Origin: Costus lasius
Taxonomy: Eukaryota; Streptophyta; Magnoliopsida; Zingiberales; Costaceae
Reading direction: 5' to 3'
Assembly (NCBI GenBank): GCA_027563935.2
Contig: CM050449.1
Span: 45,916,507 to 45,980,506, forward strand
Length of the DNA stretch: 64,000 bases
Position 1 is the stretch's first letter. Every line of letters begins with the position of its first letter. Below the pieces are notes generated by a model, which saw only the letters and a program-made list of their open reading frames with translations, made no database searches and was not told the origin of the DNA. The translations under genes and the position numbers were made by a program. Positions 10,456 through 21,034 of the stretch are shown here, piece after piece.

Positions 10456-12180
10456 ATGGCTGAGGGAAACAACAACAGAGCATTGAGGGAATTTGCAACA
10501 TCGAATGCACAAGGGTGGCACACTGGCATCACACGCCCACCTATATCTGCAAATAATTTTGAGTTGAAGCCATCACTCATAGCAATGGTACAACAACACC
10601 AATTTGGGGGATCGCCGATTGAAGATCCAAACGAACACCTATCTATCTTCTTGGAGTATTGTGACACCTTGAAGATGAATGGAGTTACCAATGATGCAGT
10701 CAGGATGCAACTCTTCCCATTCTCCCTTAGAGATAGAGCAAGAAGTTGGATGCACAGTCTCAATCCAGCGAACATAACTACTTGGGAGGAACTATCACGA
10801 GCTTTCCTAGCAAAATATTTCCCTCCCAGTAAGACAGTGCAATTAAGGAACCAAATTACTAGCTTCACACAACGAGATGGTGAATCATTGTATGAAGCAT
10901 GAGAGAGATTCAAAGAGTTGCAAAGGCTATGCCCTCACCATGGCCTAGAGAGATGGGTTGTCATACACACCTTTTATAATGGACTCAGTTACAACACTAG
11001 ACTTACGGTAGATGCTGCCGCAGGGGGGGCACTTATGAACAGGACCTTGGAAGAAGCCACTGAATTACTAGAAGATATGTCCATGAATCATTGCTCCTGG
11101 TCAGGAGAAAGGGGCAACACTTCTAGGGCTTTGGCACCAGGGAAGTATGAGATAGATTCTCTTACTAGTTTAGCAGCAAAAGTAGACTCCCTTTCGAAAA
11201 AGCTTGATTCTTTTGGATTACAATCTACTGAACCTATTAATGTCGTCTGTGAGATATGTGGAGTCACTGGGCATAACATGAATGAATGTCATATTTTGAT
11301 GCCTCAAGGGAATGATCAACAGACATAACAAGTCCAAGCATTGGGAAGCTAGAATCAAAGGCCACAATTTGATCCATATTCTACTACGTACAATCTGGGA
11401 TAGAGGAGCCATCCAAATTTCTCTTATAGAACAAGTCTCAATCAAACTCAGAATCAGTTTCAAAATAAGAATTTGGAACAGCTGCAGAATTACAGGGCAA
11501 CTCAACCACCTGGATTCCAACCGAGGCCTTTTGCTCCACAAAGTCAACCATCTGCTTCACAACCACCACAACCACAGAAATCTTCATTGGAGCTAACCTT
11601 GGAAAAGTTTCTCAATGCCCAAGAGAAGGCCAATGAGAATTTTGGAAACTCTATAAGTCGACTTGACTCAAGAATAGATACTATGGAAACTCACAACAGG
11701 ATGGTGGAAAGTCAACTAGCCCACCTCACGTCCACTTACGGGAGACACCCTGGGAAACTACCATCTCAACCCGAGGCGAATCCCAGAGAGAGTTGCAATG
11801 CTATCACCATACACAGTGAGAAGCAACTTGATGAGCCTGGGATGAATTTGGACATGGAAAAAGACCCAGGCAGTTTCTCAATCCCGTGTCAGATTGGGAA
11901 CGTGAGCTTTGATCGCGCTCTATGCGACCTTGGAGCCAGTGTGAGTCTTATACCACTCTCAATTTGCAAGAAATTGGATATGGGGGAATTGAAGAAGACA
12001 AGTGTCTCGTTACAACTTGTCGACCATTCGGTTCGGCACCCAATGGGCATATTAACGAATGTACTGATTAGAGTTGGTAAATTCATTATTCCGATGGATT
12101 TCGTTGTGTTGGAGATGGAAGAGGATGCCCGACATCCCATAATTCTTGGCCGACCTTCTTGGCTACAGCCGGTGCTGTAA
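10456..12180 (+). pseudogene. Athila gag-protease, broken
   Basis: Gag starts MAEGNNNRALREFA and shows the retrotransposon gag core (SIFLEYCDTLK, LRDRARSWM, AFLAKYFPPSKT, then the AAGGALM segment). A C-x2-C-x4-H-x4-C zinc knuckle follows (about 11254-11289), and later an aspartic protease with active-site D-L-G-A-S at about 11929 and the flap-side I-I-L-G-R-P at about 12142. In-frame stops occur at 10900 (TGA for an expected Trp), 11326 (TAA), 11350 (TAG) and 11401 (TAG). A one-base deletion near 12153 shifts the frame inside the protease and ends it at 12180. The same region of element B is similar throughout, which supports these readings. Gag would assemble the particle and protease would cleave the polyprotein, but neither can be made whole here. 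Confidence 0.85.
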
Positions 12181-12642
12181 TCAACGTCAAAAATGGAAAG
12201 CTCACGTTGAATGTCGGTGAGGATGTTATTGATTTTAATATTTTTGAATGTCTAAACCGTCCTTTTTTTTGCAGGGACCTGCTATAGTGTAGATGTTGTG
12301 AAGGACGAGTTGGGCAGCACATGTACCATTAGCAATAACTCTGATTCTTTGGAGGAATATCTACCTGGGAGTGAAAGGGGATAAGAGGCTGAATTTGAAG
12401 TTGATACATGCTCACAACCACCGGATACCACCCCTCTCTATAACTTGAACCCCTTGGAGTGTTTCATCCTCAAACAACCACTTACAGCGGTAAAAGATGA
12501 CAAAGAGGTTGAGTTCAAACAGTTACCACATAGCCTGAGGACATTTTTGGAGGAAGGCTACAAACCCAACTTTGAAGGCCAAAGATAGCTTAACCCAAAC
12601 TTAAAAGGAATGGTAAAAAAGGAGATTTTGAAGCTTCTGGAT
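12181..12642 (+). pseudogene. Remnant between protease and reverse transcriptase, element A
   Basis: After the protease frameshift the other frames still show the linker (segments like NVKNGKL and DVIDFNI). Then comes the start of reverse transcriptase, with LNPNLKGMVKKEILKLLD ending at 12642. Element B has the equivalent NPSMKEVVKKEVLKLLD and continues with AGIIYPISDS. In element A, homology to RT stops exactly after LLD, and unrelated host-like protein sequence begins. This is the left capture junction. Confidence 0.75.
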
Positions 12643-13479
12643 TATTCAGAGATTGATAGAATAGAGACACCAGAATCTGAGCTTCTGTACATATGGAATT
12701 CTCCCACTGCACTGCGAGATTCTTTTCTTCTCAAGGACTCTATTCTACAAAGGATTGAAGGGATACTGGAAGACTTGGATTTGCCTAAGCAATCCCATTC
12801 TAGAGATATAATTGAGAAAATTAAGTTGCTATCCAAAATTGTTGCTGTAACCGATTGGGATCAGAAAAGTTCCACCGGGAGACCACCTCCTAATGCTAGT
12901 TTTATGGTCGTGGATTCTTGGCAAGATGGCCCACAGGCAATTTCTAATTCAGATTTTAATGAATTGAAAGCTAAATACGAGACACTTGAAAGAAATTTTT
13001 CTGATTTAGCTGAGCACAATGATATGCTGGAGCAATCCCTAGTTCAGAGAAATTGCCTTGTTCAGAAATGGGAGAAAATGCTTAATAAATTCGAGATGCC
13101 TCCACAATCGAGTATGTTGGACGCAGGGGACAGGATTGAATGGCTAGGAAATTTACTTATCGTGGTTCAGTAGGAAAGAGATGCACTGCAAATGAAGATC
13201 AAGAACATTGGGGATTCTTCTCAGATGGTCAAGGTTAATTTAGAGGAGTCATGCAAAAAGTTATCTGAAGCCTATTCAAAGGGTGAAATGATTAGATCCA
13301 AAAAAGATCTTCATTATGAGAAACTAGACAAACTTAAATATGAAAATCTTGGACTTATAGAGAAAGTTTCCCAGCATGATTTTGACAAAGACCACTTTCA
13401 GAGAGAAACAAGTGCCCTAAAGGATAAGTTGGCCGACAAGGTTCAAGAGAACTTGCACTTGCATAATGTGGAAAATAAG
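12643..13479 (+). pseudogene. Captured host fragment 1: long coiled-coil protein (At4g31570-like)
   Basis: About 279 codons, in frame with the upstream RT remnant, encode charged heptad-rich sequence typical of long plant coiled-coil proteins. Segments such as LRDSFLLKDSILQRIEGIL, LPKQSHSRDIIEKI, TDWDQKSS, EHNDMLEQSLVQRN and DRIEWLG match the pattern I know from the large plant coiled-coil family that includes Arabidopsis At4g31570. This is recognition from memory and was not searched. One in-frame stop (TAG at 13171-13173) lies after LLIVVQ. It is not a retroelement domain and occupies the place of the RT core, so I read it as sequence transduced from a host mRNA or gene. It is not expected to function alone. 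Confidence 0.75.
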
Positions 13480-14160
13480 TCAGAACCAGAAGTTTTTGAT
13501 TCTAGTGATGGATTGGGTGCTGTTACTCGCTTAGGGAAAAAGGAGAAGCCTTCATTTAAAACTTGGAAGCCTAAGATTACATCTAAAAAGAAGAATAGAA
13601 AAGAATTATTTTCCAAAGCTAATGGTGCTGGCGCATCTGACCTCTATAATGCATATAAAGCTCCTGAGATCAAGCACGAAATTATTAGTAAGTCAGAAAA
13701 TATCAATAGTCCAACCACTATCCCAAACATCATTCCAATAGATGTTGCAAATGAGGAAGTTAGGCTGAACAAAGTGGAGTTGGATGACTAGAAAAATGCA
13801 GCCGGTATCTCGACTCCAAAACCAAAACCATTAGAGAATAGACAGCATGGTGTTGGAGCAACTAAGCATTATGATGGTGATGGTTTGGAAGCTACTGGTC
13901 AAAAGAAATACTCTAGAGACTCTCTTATGACGCTTGCATAGCACCCCGCTCAACTCCCAGTGGGCTTTGAAATTGGTTCAGACTTATCTAATTCACTGGT
14001 TACTGTTCCTGAAGGAGGATCACCTTGTCCTGGTCCTGAACAAGGTCCTAACCATGGAGTTTTGAGAGTTTCTTGTGGGCAGATATCCAGAAAGTATGGG
14101 GAGAATTTATCAGACCTAATGCAATCCCAGGGGGACGTTCCACGTAATGATTCTGATGGA
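13480..14160 (+). pseudogene. Captured host fragment 2: eIF4G (translation initiation factor 4G)
   Basis: In the same frame as fragment 1, the translation shows plant eIF4G signatures in the right order: a basic KKKNRKEL run, ASDLYNAYKAPEIKHE, KVELDD, ISTPK, KKYSRDSLM, LPVGFEIGSD, GPNHGVLR and MQSQG. The segment KKYSRDSLM contains Y-x4-L-phi (13909-13929), the motif through which eIF4G docks on the cap-binding protein eIF4E. Stops at 13789 (TAG where eIF4G has Trp after DD) and 13939 (TAG) break the frame. Compared with what I remember of full-length eIF4G, sequence between the SPCPGP segment and GPNHGVLR appears deleted. The right junction is near 14160; Athila-like sequence resumes by 14250. 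Confidence 0.8.
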
Positions 14161-14286
14161 GAAATACCCTCTCCACATTTTGTTCATGAGTCGCTTGAAA
14201 AGCGGAGCGTTGTCCGTCCTTCCGACCCCTCAACCCCGCCTTGACACGACAGTAGGGTCAAACCAAAGACCTTAAAAATGGCGCTT

Positions 14287-14304
14287 CTTGGGAGGTAACC
14301 CAAG
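14287..14304 (+). other. Conserved post-pol hairpin, element A
   Basis: CTTGGG-AGGTAA-CCCAAG forms a perfect 6-base stem with a 6-base loop. The same stem with loop AGGCAA lies at 39645-39662 after the integrase of element B, and both are preceded by GACCTT...GCGCTT. The function is unknown to me. Confidence 0.7.
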
Positions 14305-14853
14305 CTTTCTTCCTTGTCTTGCTAGTCCTTTTTGGTAGTTTACTTATCGGTGTTTTCATTAGTCTTGTTGTGGTGGTATTTTGGTTAGTTGATCACCTAC
14401 TTACTTTTCTTCCCACTATGTTGTCTCCTTCACCATGTGTTTGCTTTGCCCACTCTTCGGTGGTTTACTTCAGGGAATTTTCATTTATGGTTTTTATGTC
14501 TTATGTCTTGATGACATCTTGATGGTATTATGGTACAGCTGGAATGGAATTTTTCCCTTTGTAGATCACCTGCTAATCCTTTTGGGTAGATCACTTGACG
14601 GTATTTTGTTGCTGTTGTGACGGCAGCCTGCTGCTGCTACTATTTTGATTGTCTTCTAGAGCCGGTTCCTCTGCGTTTTCAATGATGGGTTTCATGTGAT
14701 ACGTTTTGATGACATTTTGCTGATTTTGTGATAGTGTTGCGGTGGTATTTGCTCCTATTTTATTATGATTGCCTCTTGGAGATTAATTCTATGTTTGAAA
14801 TTGTCCAGGGATGATCTGGGAGTTTTTGGGGGTCAATCGCGTTATTTGCAGAA
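14305..14853 (+). other. Non-coding stretch between pol position and repeat array, element A
   Basis: T-rich sequence with repeated phrases such as TTGATGACAT and GGTAGATCAC/TTGATCACCT, suggesting low-grade internal duplication. No protein domain was recognised in the short frames. Confidence 0.4.
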
Positions 14854-15065
14854 TTCCACGGGCGACCCAGCAATCAAGACCACACCCGTGGAACCCTCTG
14901 TAAGCTGCGCAAGCTTAAGACAGTTTCTCCACAGTTTCTTCCACGGGGGACCCAGTAATCAAAACCGCACCCGAGGAACAATCTGTAGTATGCGCAAGCT
15001 AAAGCCTAGTTGTTCCTCAGTATCTTCCGTGGCCGGCCAAGCGAACAAGACCACAGCCGTGGAAA
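14854..15065 (+). repeat. Period-85 hairpin repeat array, internal copy
   Basis: Three units start near 14854, 14939 and 15024. Each has an inverted pair such as TTCCACGGG...CCCGTGGAA and the tail CAGTTTCTCCACAG or a variant. They match the LTR units at 8831-9050 and 18012-18231, and end 150 bases before the env-position ORF. Confidence 0.8.
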
Positions 15066-15215
15066 TGGGAGGGGCCCTCCACTTAACTTCTTAAACCCCT
15101 TCCATCCCGCTATCTCCACTCACTTCTTCCCACGAAACCACGCCCCGAGAAGTTACCCTAATTTCATCTCGCCTTCGCCGCCGCTGATTTTCACCCATCA
15201 TCTCGCCTTCTCAAA

Positions 15216-16582
15216 ATGCCTCCCCGCAAGATTTCTGTCACCAAGGGCCCCTCCATCTATCGGCGATGCGAGCGCTTGCCCCTTGCTCTTGCACCGCCTC
15301 CGCCAGTCGACCCTGCTCCAACCGCTACCTACAGCCGGCGCCAAAGGGGGAAGTGACTGGTCAACCCCCACGCTTCGCCATCTCATCCGCCCACTCCCAC
15401 CTGTCCTGCGGCTGAAGACGTTGCCATTCGGTTCCGGGATGCCACCCATGAGGCCAGATATTCTGCCCTGTCCAGCCACCGGATCGTCAACACCCGCTAC
15501 ATGGACGCGCCCACCTTGGCGCAGCTAGGGCTTTTCGACGATATCCTCTGGCTCATCCGGAATGTCGATTGGGATCGCTTCTTGAATATGGCGTCCCCTA
15601 CTCATATTGAGCTCACTCTAGAGATTCTGAGCTCCTTCACCACCAAGTACATGGGGCGCAACAACGAGACGTTTCTTATATACTTCTGGCTGCACAACAC
15701 GAAGTATCGTCTCCCTCTAGACGAGTTTAATGCCATTTATGGTTTTTCCCCGAGCGTCGAGCGCCATATACCCAGCGGAGCCTGGGAGAACGCATTCTGG
15801 AGTTCCATTTCCTCAGAGGGGCGCTATTCTTCCAGCAACGCCCGAGCCAGTGGAATTTCTAACCCCTGCCTCCGCTATGCACACCGACTGTTGTCCAATA
15901 CCATCTTTGCGCGCGGAGACAGTGATTGTATGCTCAGGCACATTGAGCTGATTTATCTATGGGCAATGTTGCACCAGTTCCCTCTGAATATGGGATACCA
16001 TCTAGCAAAACATTTGGAGCATGTTGGTCGCGCGTCGAAGGGCGCTATCACAGTTGGTGGATTGCTCACACCTCTAGCCCTTCACCTCGGGCATAACCCA
16101 AATGGCACGCCTGAAGCCACCGGTAGTCGGCACTTAGACATGGAATGCTGCATAGCCATGAAAATGATACTCCGTAGAGGCGACATCTATCACCTCATCC
16201 TCCGCGGCAGCCATCGCACCATCCGCTGCCGAATACCGCGCGCACCACCATCCGTCTTCGAGAAAATTGGAAGCTCATTGATGACGCTGCTACTAACCCC
16301 GCTCTGTCCACTGGCGCCCCCGCCCCCTTTACATCGGGGCCTGCCCCTCGATCATCTCAGGAGCCCTCCACGCATGAGCTCCTCCAACAACTAATGCAGA
16401 ACCAACGAACCCAGGGGCTCCAAATCGAGGTGCTGATGGACAATGTCCAATGTATCTATGACCTCCTTCGCTCTCGTCACGGTGAGGAGGACCAGCACAT
16501 GCACGATGTCCCAGATTCTTCTGAGGATCCCTCTGATGCCTCCGACAACCTTAGCGACGCGGGGGATGACCCCCGCGATTAG
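15216..16582 (+). pseudogene. Athila env-position ORF, broken
   Basis: Starts MPPRKISVTKGPS, then a proline-rich stretch, a TGA at 15354, and a long open part. That part contains TLAQLGLFDDILWLIRNVDW, ELTLEILSSF, FWLHNTKYRLPLDEFNAIYGF, a central conserved block to about 16230, and after a frameshift near 16230-16260 an acidic tail ending in DDPRD at 16582. The pattern of a W-x2-F/L domain, then a 'YRLPLDEFNAIYGF' block, resembles the plant Athila ORF-1/transposon-associated family found downstream of pol. Its role is not established. No clear transmembrane segment or signal peptide is visible in the long open part, so 'env-like' refers to position only. The upstream repeat array may lie in its leader. 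Confidence 0.65.
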
Positions 16583-17745
16583 CTTTGTGAGTTCTCTATA
16601 CCTCCCCCATTTTTGTACATCATCTTGTTCTCCTATTTTGGCATCGAGGACAATGCCTTATTTTGCTGTGAGGGGAAGGGGTAGTTTTGAACTCACTATG
16701 CTTTTACTGTTTACATTAGTTAGACAACTACCTTGTTCAAGAAATCAACTATCTTGCTATGCTGGAAACTTAAATTCTCTGTACTGAATATGTGGATTCA
16801 TGCTCTTACGCTTTTCTTGCTTGTTTTCAATCATGAAGTTGATAGGTCAAAATGGTAAGATGTGATGATTTTTATTCTTCTTGTGAATGATTTACTTGGG
16901 CATGCTTTGACTTTTTGCAGCCTTATTTAGCTTTATGAAATTTTGCATTTGGGAATTCCAATGGATGAGAATCATAGGGTAACATACTGGAATTTCGTTG
17001 AAGTTTTATTGATTGCGGTATGTTAAGTAACTTCAATGATGTGTTTGATTTTGGTTAGCTTGTTCGGTTGGCCTTATTACTTGTGAATATGACAGATTCA
17101 GTGTTTGAGATACCCTCCTTTCCATGTTTTATTTCATCCTTACCACACAACTTATTTCGGATATATATATATAAAAAAAGAAGATGGCAGAAAAAGATTT
17201 AAGGAACGTGACTCCGCTGAGCTATAGACCGTAAGACGGATATAGACATGAGTCATGTAAACCTAAACTTGTTCTCAACCTACCGAAACATCAAAAGAGG
17301 GAAGTTGACAACTGTTTAGGTACGTTGCTTACATCACTCGATTAAAGGCCACACACAAAAAAAAAAGAAAAGAAAAGAAAAGAGAGAAATAGAAAGCAAC
17401 TATGTTGTAGATAGGCCACCAAATAACGAGGGGATCTCATGCATTGTACTCTCCTTTCCCAGCTGGTAGTATGGTTGTTCTAGCAAGGTAAACAAAACTC
17501 ATATACTACACTGTGGTTCTTTGCATCCGACATGATATGAATCTTTAACTTGTTTCGACTTTGGGATCTTTTGACTTGATTCTTGAGGATGAACCAATTG
17601 CTTGGATTTTGAAATCTAAATGGGAAATGCTTGAGCTTAGCATTTTCATCTAAATGTGTTCTCAAATTGAGTATCTGATTCTTATTACTTGGCTCTATTA
17701 TTTTCATTACTTGAGGACAAGCAAGGATTTAAGTCTGGAAGATTT
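16583..17745 (+). other. 3' non-coding region and purine tract, element A
   Basis: Contains a purine-rich GTGAGGGGAAGGGG at about 16669, a short TA repeat near 17162, an A/G simple repeat at 17355-17388, and near the end TTGAGGACAAGCAAGG (17711) followed by AAGTCTGGAAGATTT just before the LTR. The last is the likely polypurine tract for plus-strand priming, weakened by substitutions. Element B has the same TTGAGGACAAGCAAGG before its 3' LTR. Confidence 0.6.
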
Positions 17746-19286
17746 TGATACCTTGCATTTATATAGAGTTTTTGAGTATATTTTTGATGGTATTCAGTGG
17801 GAATCGGGGTATTTTTATCTTGTTTGTCCACTTTTTGGGCTTATCCCTCAATTTGCTTCGGAATCTTCACCATTTCCTGCTTTCAATGATTTTTAGGTTA
17901 AATCACCCTATTCTATCACTTATTTGATGATTCTAAGGTTACCGGGTGATTCAGAAGGCGAAAACAAGTCGGCACACCAAATTTCAGCTTGATCGGAGTC
18001 TTCCATGAGTTTCACGGGTGACCTAGCGATGAAAACCGCACCCGAGGAACTCTCTGGAGGCAGCCAGCTTCGCAAGACAGCCTTTCCACAGAAACTTCCT
18101 CGGGGGACCTAGTGATGAAAACCTCACCCGAGGAACTTTCTGTAAGCAGCACAGTCGCAACACAGTTTCTCCACAGTATCTTCCTCGGGCGACCCAGCGA
18201 CGCAAACCTCGCCCGTGGAACTTGCGCAGCTTTCTTCAGCCGCTGTGCGACCCCCCCTACACTAAAAAGGGCATAACTTATCCATTTCTTAACGGATTCG
18301 GGCGAAACTGGTGCCATTGGATCCATAATTTGAAGAGGCATCTGATGGACAGGTGGCCAGGTTTTCAACAGAAATAAATAGGGCAAAAAGAGGAAAAATC
18401 AGGACGGTGCATAAGGAGCGGACTTCTTGTTCTTGGTGTGGCGGCGACTAGCGATTAGGGAGGAGACGATTTGGGGGAGGCAACCAGCATCCTTAGAGGC
18501 TTCTATCTGGATTGACAGTGAAGGAGAAGGGCTATCTTTGAGTTTGGATTCAATTATAACCCTTTTCCCCCTTCTTCTTGATGTACTTTCTTGAAATAAC
18601 TTTTTGTAAAACCATGATAATGATAGCTTAAACTTTTTAGTCGGAGATCAGGGTGTAGCCCTCTCTTAGATTTCTGCATTGTGATGATAAAAAATATTTA
18701 TGATATTGTATTTTGGCATCTATTCGATTCCTTGGAGATTTATATGCATGTTGTTTTGAATTAATCACTCAAACGACATTAGATTAATGTGTGAAGAACC
18801 ACTATTACAGACATTCCTTGAAGCGATCGTGTAGGGTTTGTAGCGAGAGCTAGGATCCTACATGAAGAAAAGGCCACAGTTGCTTGAATCCATCTACGCT
18901 ATAGTTACGCGTTGAGAGGCGGCTACTATACTAGATGTGGGTTATTTTCATGCGCTGAGAAGCGGTGATTACTTTTTAGGAATTTTTATTTAGATCATGT
19001 GTGGTAATTATCAGATATTTATCGTGCATCCTTTAATTTAATTGAGTGGTGAACTCATGATCTCTGATGTCTTTTAATCATTGTTAATCGTCTTTCGTCG
19101 TACATCATTATAATTTTCTTAGATTACTGCTCGTTATTTCACTGATTTCCCTTAGTTCATAATATTCACCCGAACTTGATTGTCTAGCTTTTGATCGATA
19201 GAATTGCCAATACTCGATTCTCCATCCCTGTGGGAACGATATTCTTACTGCACCGATATAGCCGTGCGCTTGCGGTAATAGCAACA
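17746..19286 (+). repeat. Element A 3' LTR
   Basis: Starts TGATA, ends CAACA, and pairs with 8565-10099. It is followed at once by AGAAG, the target duplication. Confidence 0.87.
18012..18231 (+). repeat. Period-85 hairpin repeat array in the 3' LTR
   Basis: Three units matching 8831-9050 with a few substitutions. Confidence 0.8.
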
Positions 19287-19291
19287 AGAAG
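19287..19291. repeat. Target site duplication, right copy (AGAAG), element A
   Basis: Matches 8560-8564. Confidence 0.85.
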
Positions 19292-19317
19292 TCACATAGA
19301 AAACATGAGGGAGGGTT

Positions 19318-19322
19318 GCTAG
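19318..19322. repeat. Target site duplication, left copy (GCTAG), copia-1
   Basis: GCTAG precedes the 5' LTR and is repeated at 28448-28452 after the 3' LTR. Confidence 0.9.
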
Positions 19323-21020
19323 TGTTGGGGTATGCCCTTAAGGCTAATGTTGGAGGCCTTGGGATTCTATCCGTATCATGTATATATAAACTCTTATGTT
19401 TATAAAGGCAATGGTTGTTATTCAGTATGTTACATTGTCTGCTGCAATAAGTGTGCTTCTAAATAATGTCTCAATGCTGTTCAGCTAGGCTAACATGCTG
19501 TAATGTCCTTAGTCGAGATATCTTGGTGAACATGAGACAGCCTTGATATGATTGAGACTAATATGTGTTCTAATCTTATAGGATGCTTCAAGCATGGAAT
19601 AAGATGTAGACTCATGGGTACATTGGATGTACTGGACAGACCCTACTAGGATATTCAATTGCTTGTCACAATGTGAATAATCCTTGTTTGCAACAAGTGG
19701 CACATGTCCTCTGACTTGAGATCACTTGTGTTTCTAAATGATGATTGTCATTGTTTTGAGGTAGTTCAATATCATTTGAAACATAATGATTATAGACTAT
19801 CTTGGATGATGATCATGAGTCAGGTTAGGACACTAGTGATAGATACAGGATTGCCGTCTCCTTGTTTAAGGAGTGTGATGTTCTAAAGGGGGCCCCCCTG
19901 AATGAGATGATTGAGAAAGTGTATGGCCATACCCAGGTGACTATGTTCATCTGATCTAATCATGCTCATCATATTGGAGCCACAGGCTTGACACGCTTGT
20001 CCAATAAGAACATCCAGTGGCAAAGGAAACATGCATGCCTCGTGAAGTTGATTCACTCTTGTGCTGTGGTTTGGGTGGAGTCTTGGAAGACTCTTTCCTT
20101 TACATCGGGAGACAGTGATGTGTTGCTAGATACCCCTCACTGATCGTGATAACGTAAGTTATCGTTACCGACATCTAAAGGAAACCCTCAGGGTCGCACA
20201 ATTTGATGATATGGCTTACTTAAGTCAGATCGTGTGGACTGAATTGTTTGGGTTCAGTTTAAAGGGATATAGACTCTGATTGTAAGTGAGATCTGGTCTG
20301 ATCATGTTTGATTGATTAGGGCTTGAGATCGGTAAGCTTCGATCAAGAGAGATGATGCTAGATCGGTAAGATCAGGAGCATCAAAGAGATGAACGGTTAG
20401 ATCTGGAACCTTAGGGTTTACTATGGTCTAGACCAAATGGCTTGGGCTATTTTGATTTGGTTTATGAACCAAATTCGATTGGGACGTTTTGGCTTGAACC
20501 GGTTCACAAAGGTGAACGCTTGGTTCAATGCTAGTATGCGTTTTTGGGTTGGCATGAGCGCATGGCTTAATGATGTTCCATTTTTGGAATGTCTTCAATG
20601 CCGATTCCTCTCAACGCCAAAACGCAAATACGTTCCCCTCTTCTCGTGTGAAAAAACTTGCACTCTCGTGTAGAGGAGGTTGACGAGGAAGAGAGGCTTT
20701 GGACAAGGAGCTCTCGGCCAAGAAGGAGACATCTCATCCCTTCCATACGACAAGTACCTTTGAAGAACCTTGCTAGCACAAGGATCTCAAAGAGTGGCCG
20801 ACTTCATCTTGTGTGCGTGCCGTTTGGAGGAGATCTATTTTGTTCTCTTGCTTCCAAGTCGTCACCCACACAATGGCTATGGTATGATCTTATTTGGTTA
20901 AGTTGATCATATGCTCTTACTTGCGATCCTTTGAAACCCTTGCATCCGCTGCAAAATTTTCAATGTGCCCCCATTTAGGGTTTCACCCCCTTGCGCTCCC
21001 CCTTGAAGGGGACCTTTTCA
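19323..21020 (+). repeat. Copia-1 5' LTR
   Basis: Begins TGTTGGGG and ends TTTTCA. It is nearly identical to 26749-28447. A TATATATAAA at 19381 could be a promoter element. Open frames inside both LTRs are repeats of each other and are not genes. Confidence 0.92.
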
Positions 21021-21022
21021 AT

Positions 21023-21034
21023 TGGTATCAAAGC
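21023..21034 (+). other. Copia-1 primer-binding site
   Basis: TGGTATCAAAGC, two bases after the 5' LTR. It differs from copia-3's TGGTATCAGAGC by one G-to-A change. Confidence 0.8.

Larger units (their letters stand above)
8565..19286 (+). mobile_element. Element A: non-autonomous Athila-type gypsy retrotransposon carrying captured host gene fragments
   Basis: A 10.7 kb element with two LTRs (8565-10099 and 17746-19286), 5-base target duplication AGAAG, a tRNA-Asp-type primer-binding site, gag-protease, an env-position ORF, and a 3' region ending in a purine-rich tract. Reverse transcriptase survives only as its first residues, and RNase H and integrase are absent. Their place is taken by two host-derived gene fragments (12643-14160). 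Gag, the protease motif DLGASVS, the primer site and the env-position ORF together indicate the Athila lineage. Without polymerase it would depend on proteins from another element. The LTRs are roughly 96 percent identical by eye, so the insertion is older than copia-1. Confidence 0.88.

Noticed and set aside
13192..13791. A functional coiled-coil or eIF4G gene
   Set aside because: The segments are partial, broken by stops, fused to each other and enclosed in an LTR element with matched target duplications.
15216..16582. True viral envelope protein
   Set aside because: No signal peptide, furin-like site or clear transmembrane segment is visible; only the position after pol matches, so I use the term env-position ORF.
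19509..20906. Open frames inside copia LTRs that recur at 26935-28333, 42860-43237 and 60552-60929
   Set aside because: They recur because the LTR recurs. No domain is present and the copies do not keep the frame in diverged LTRs.
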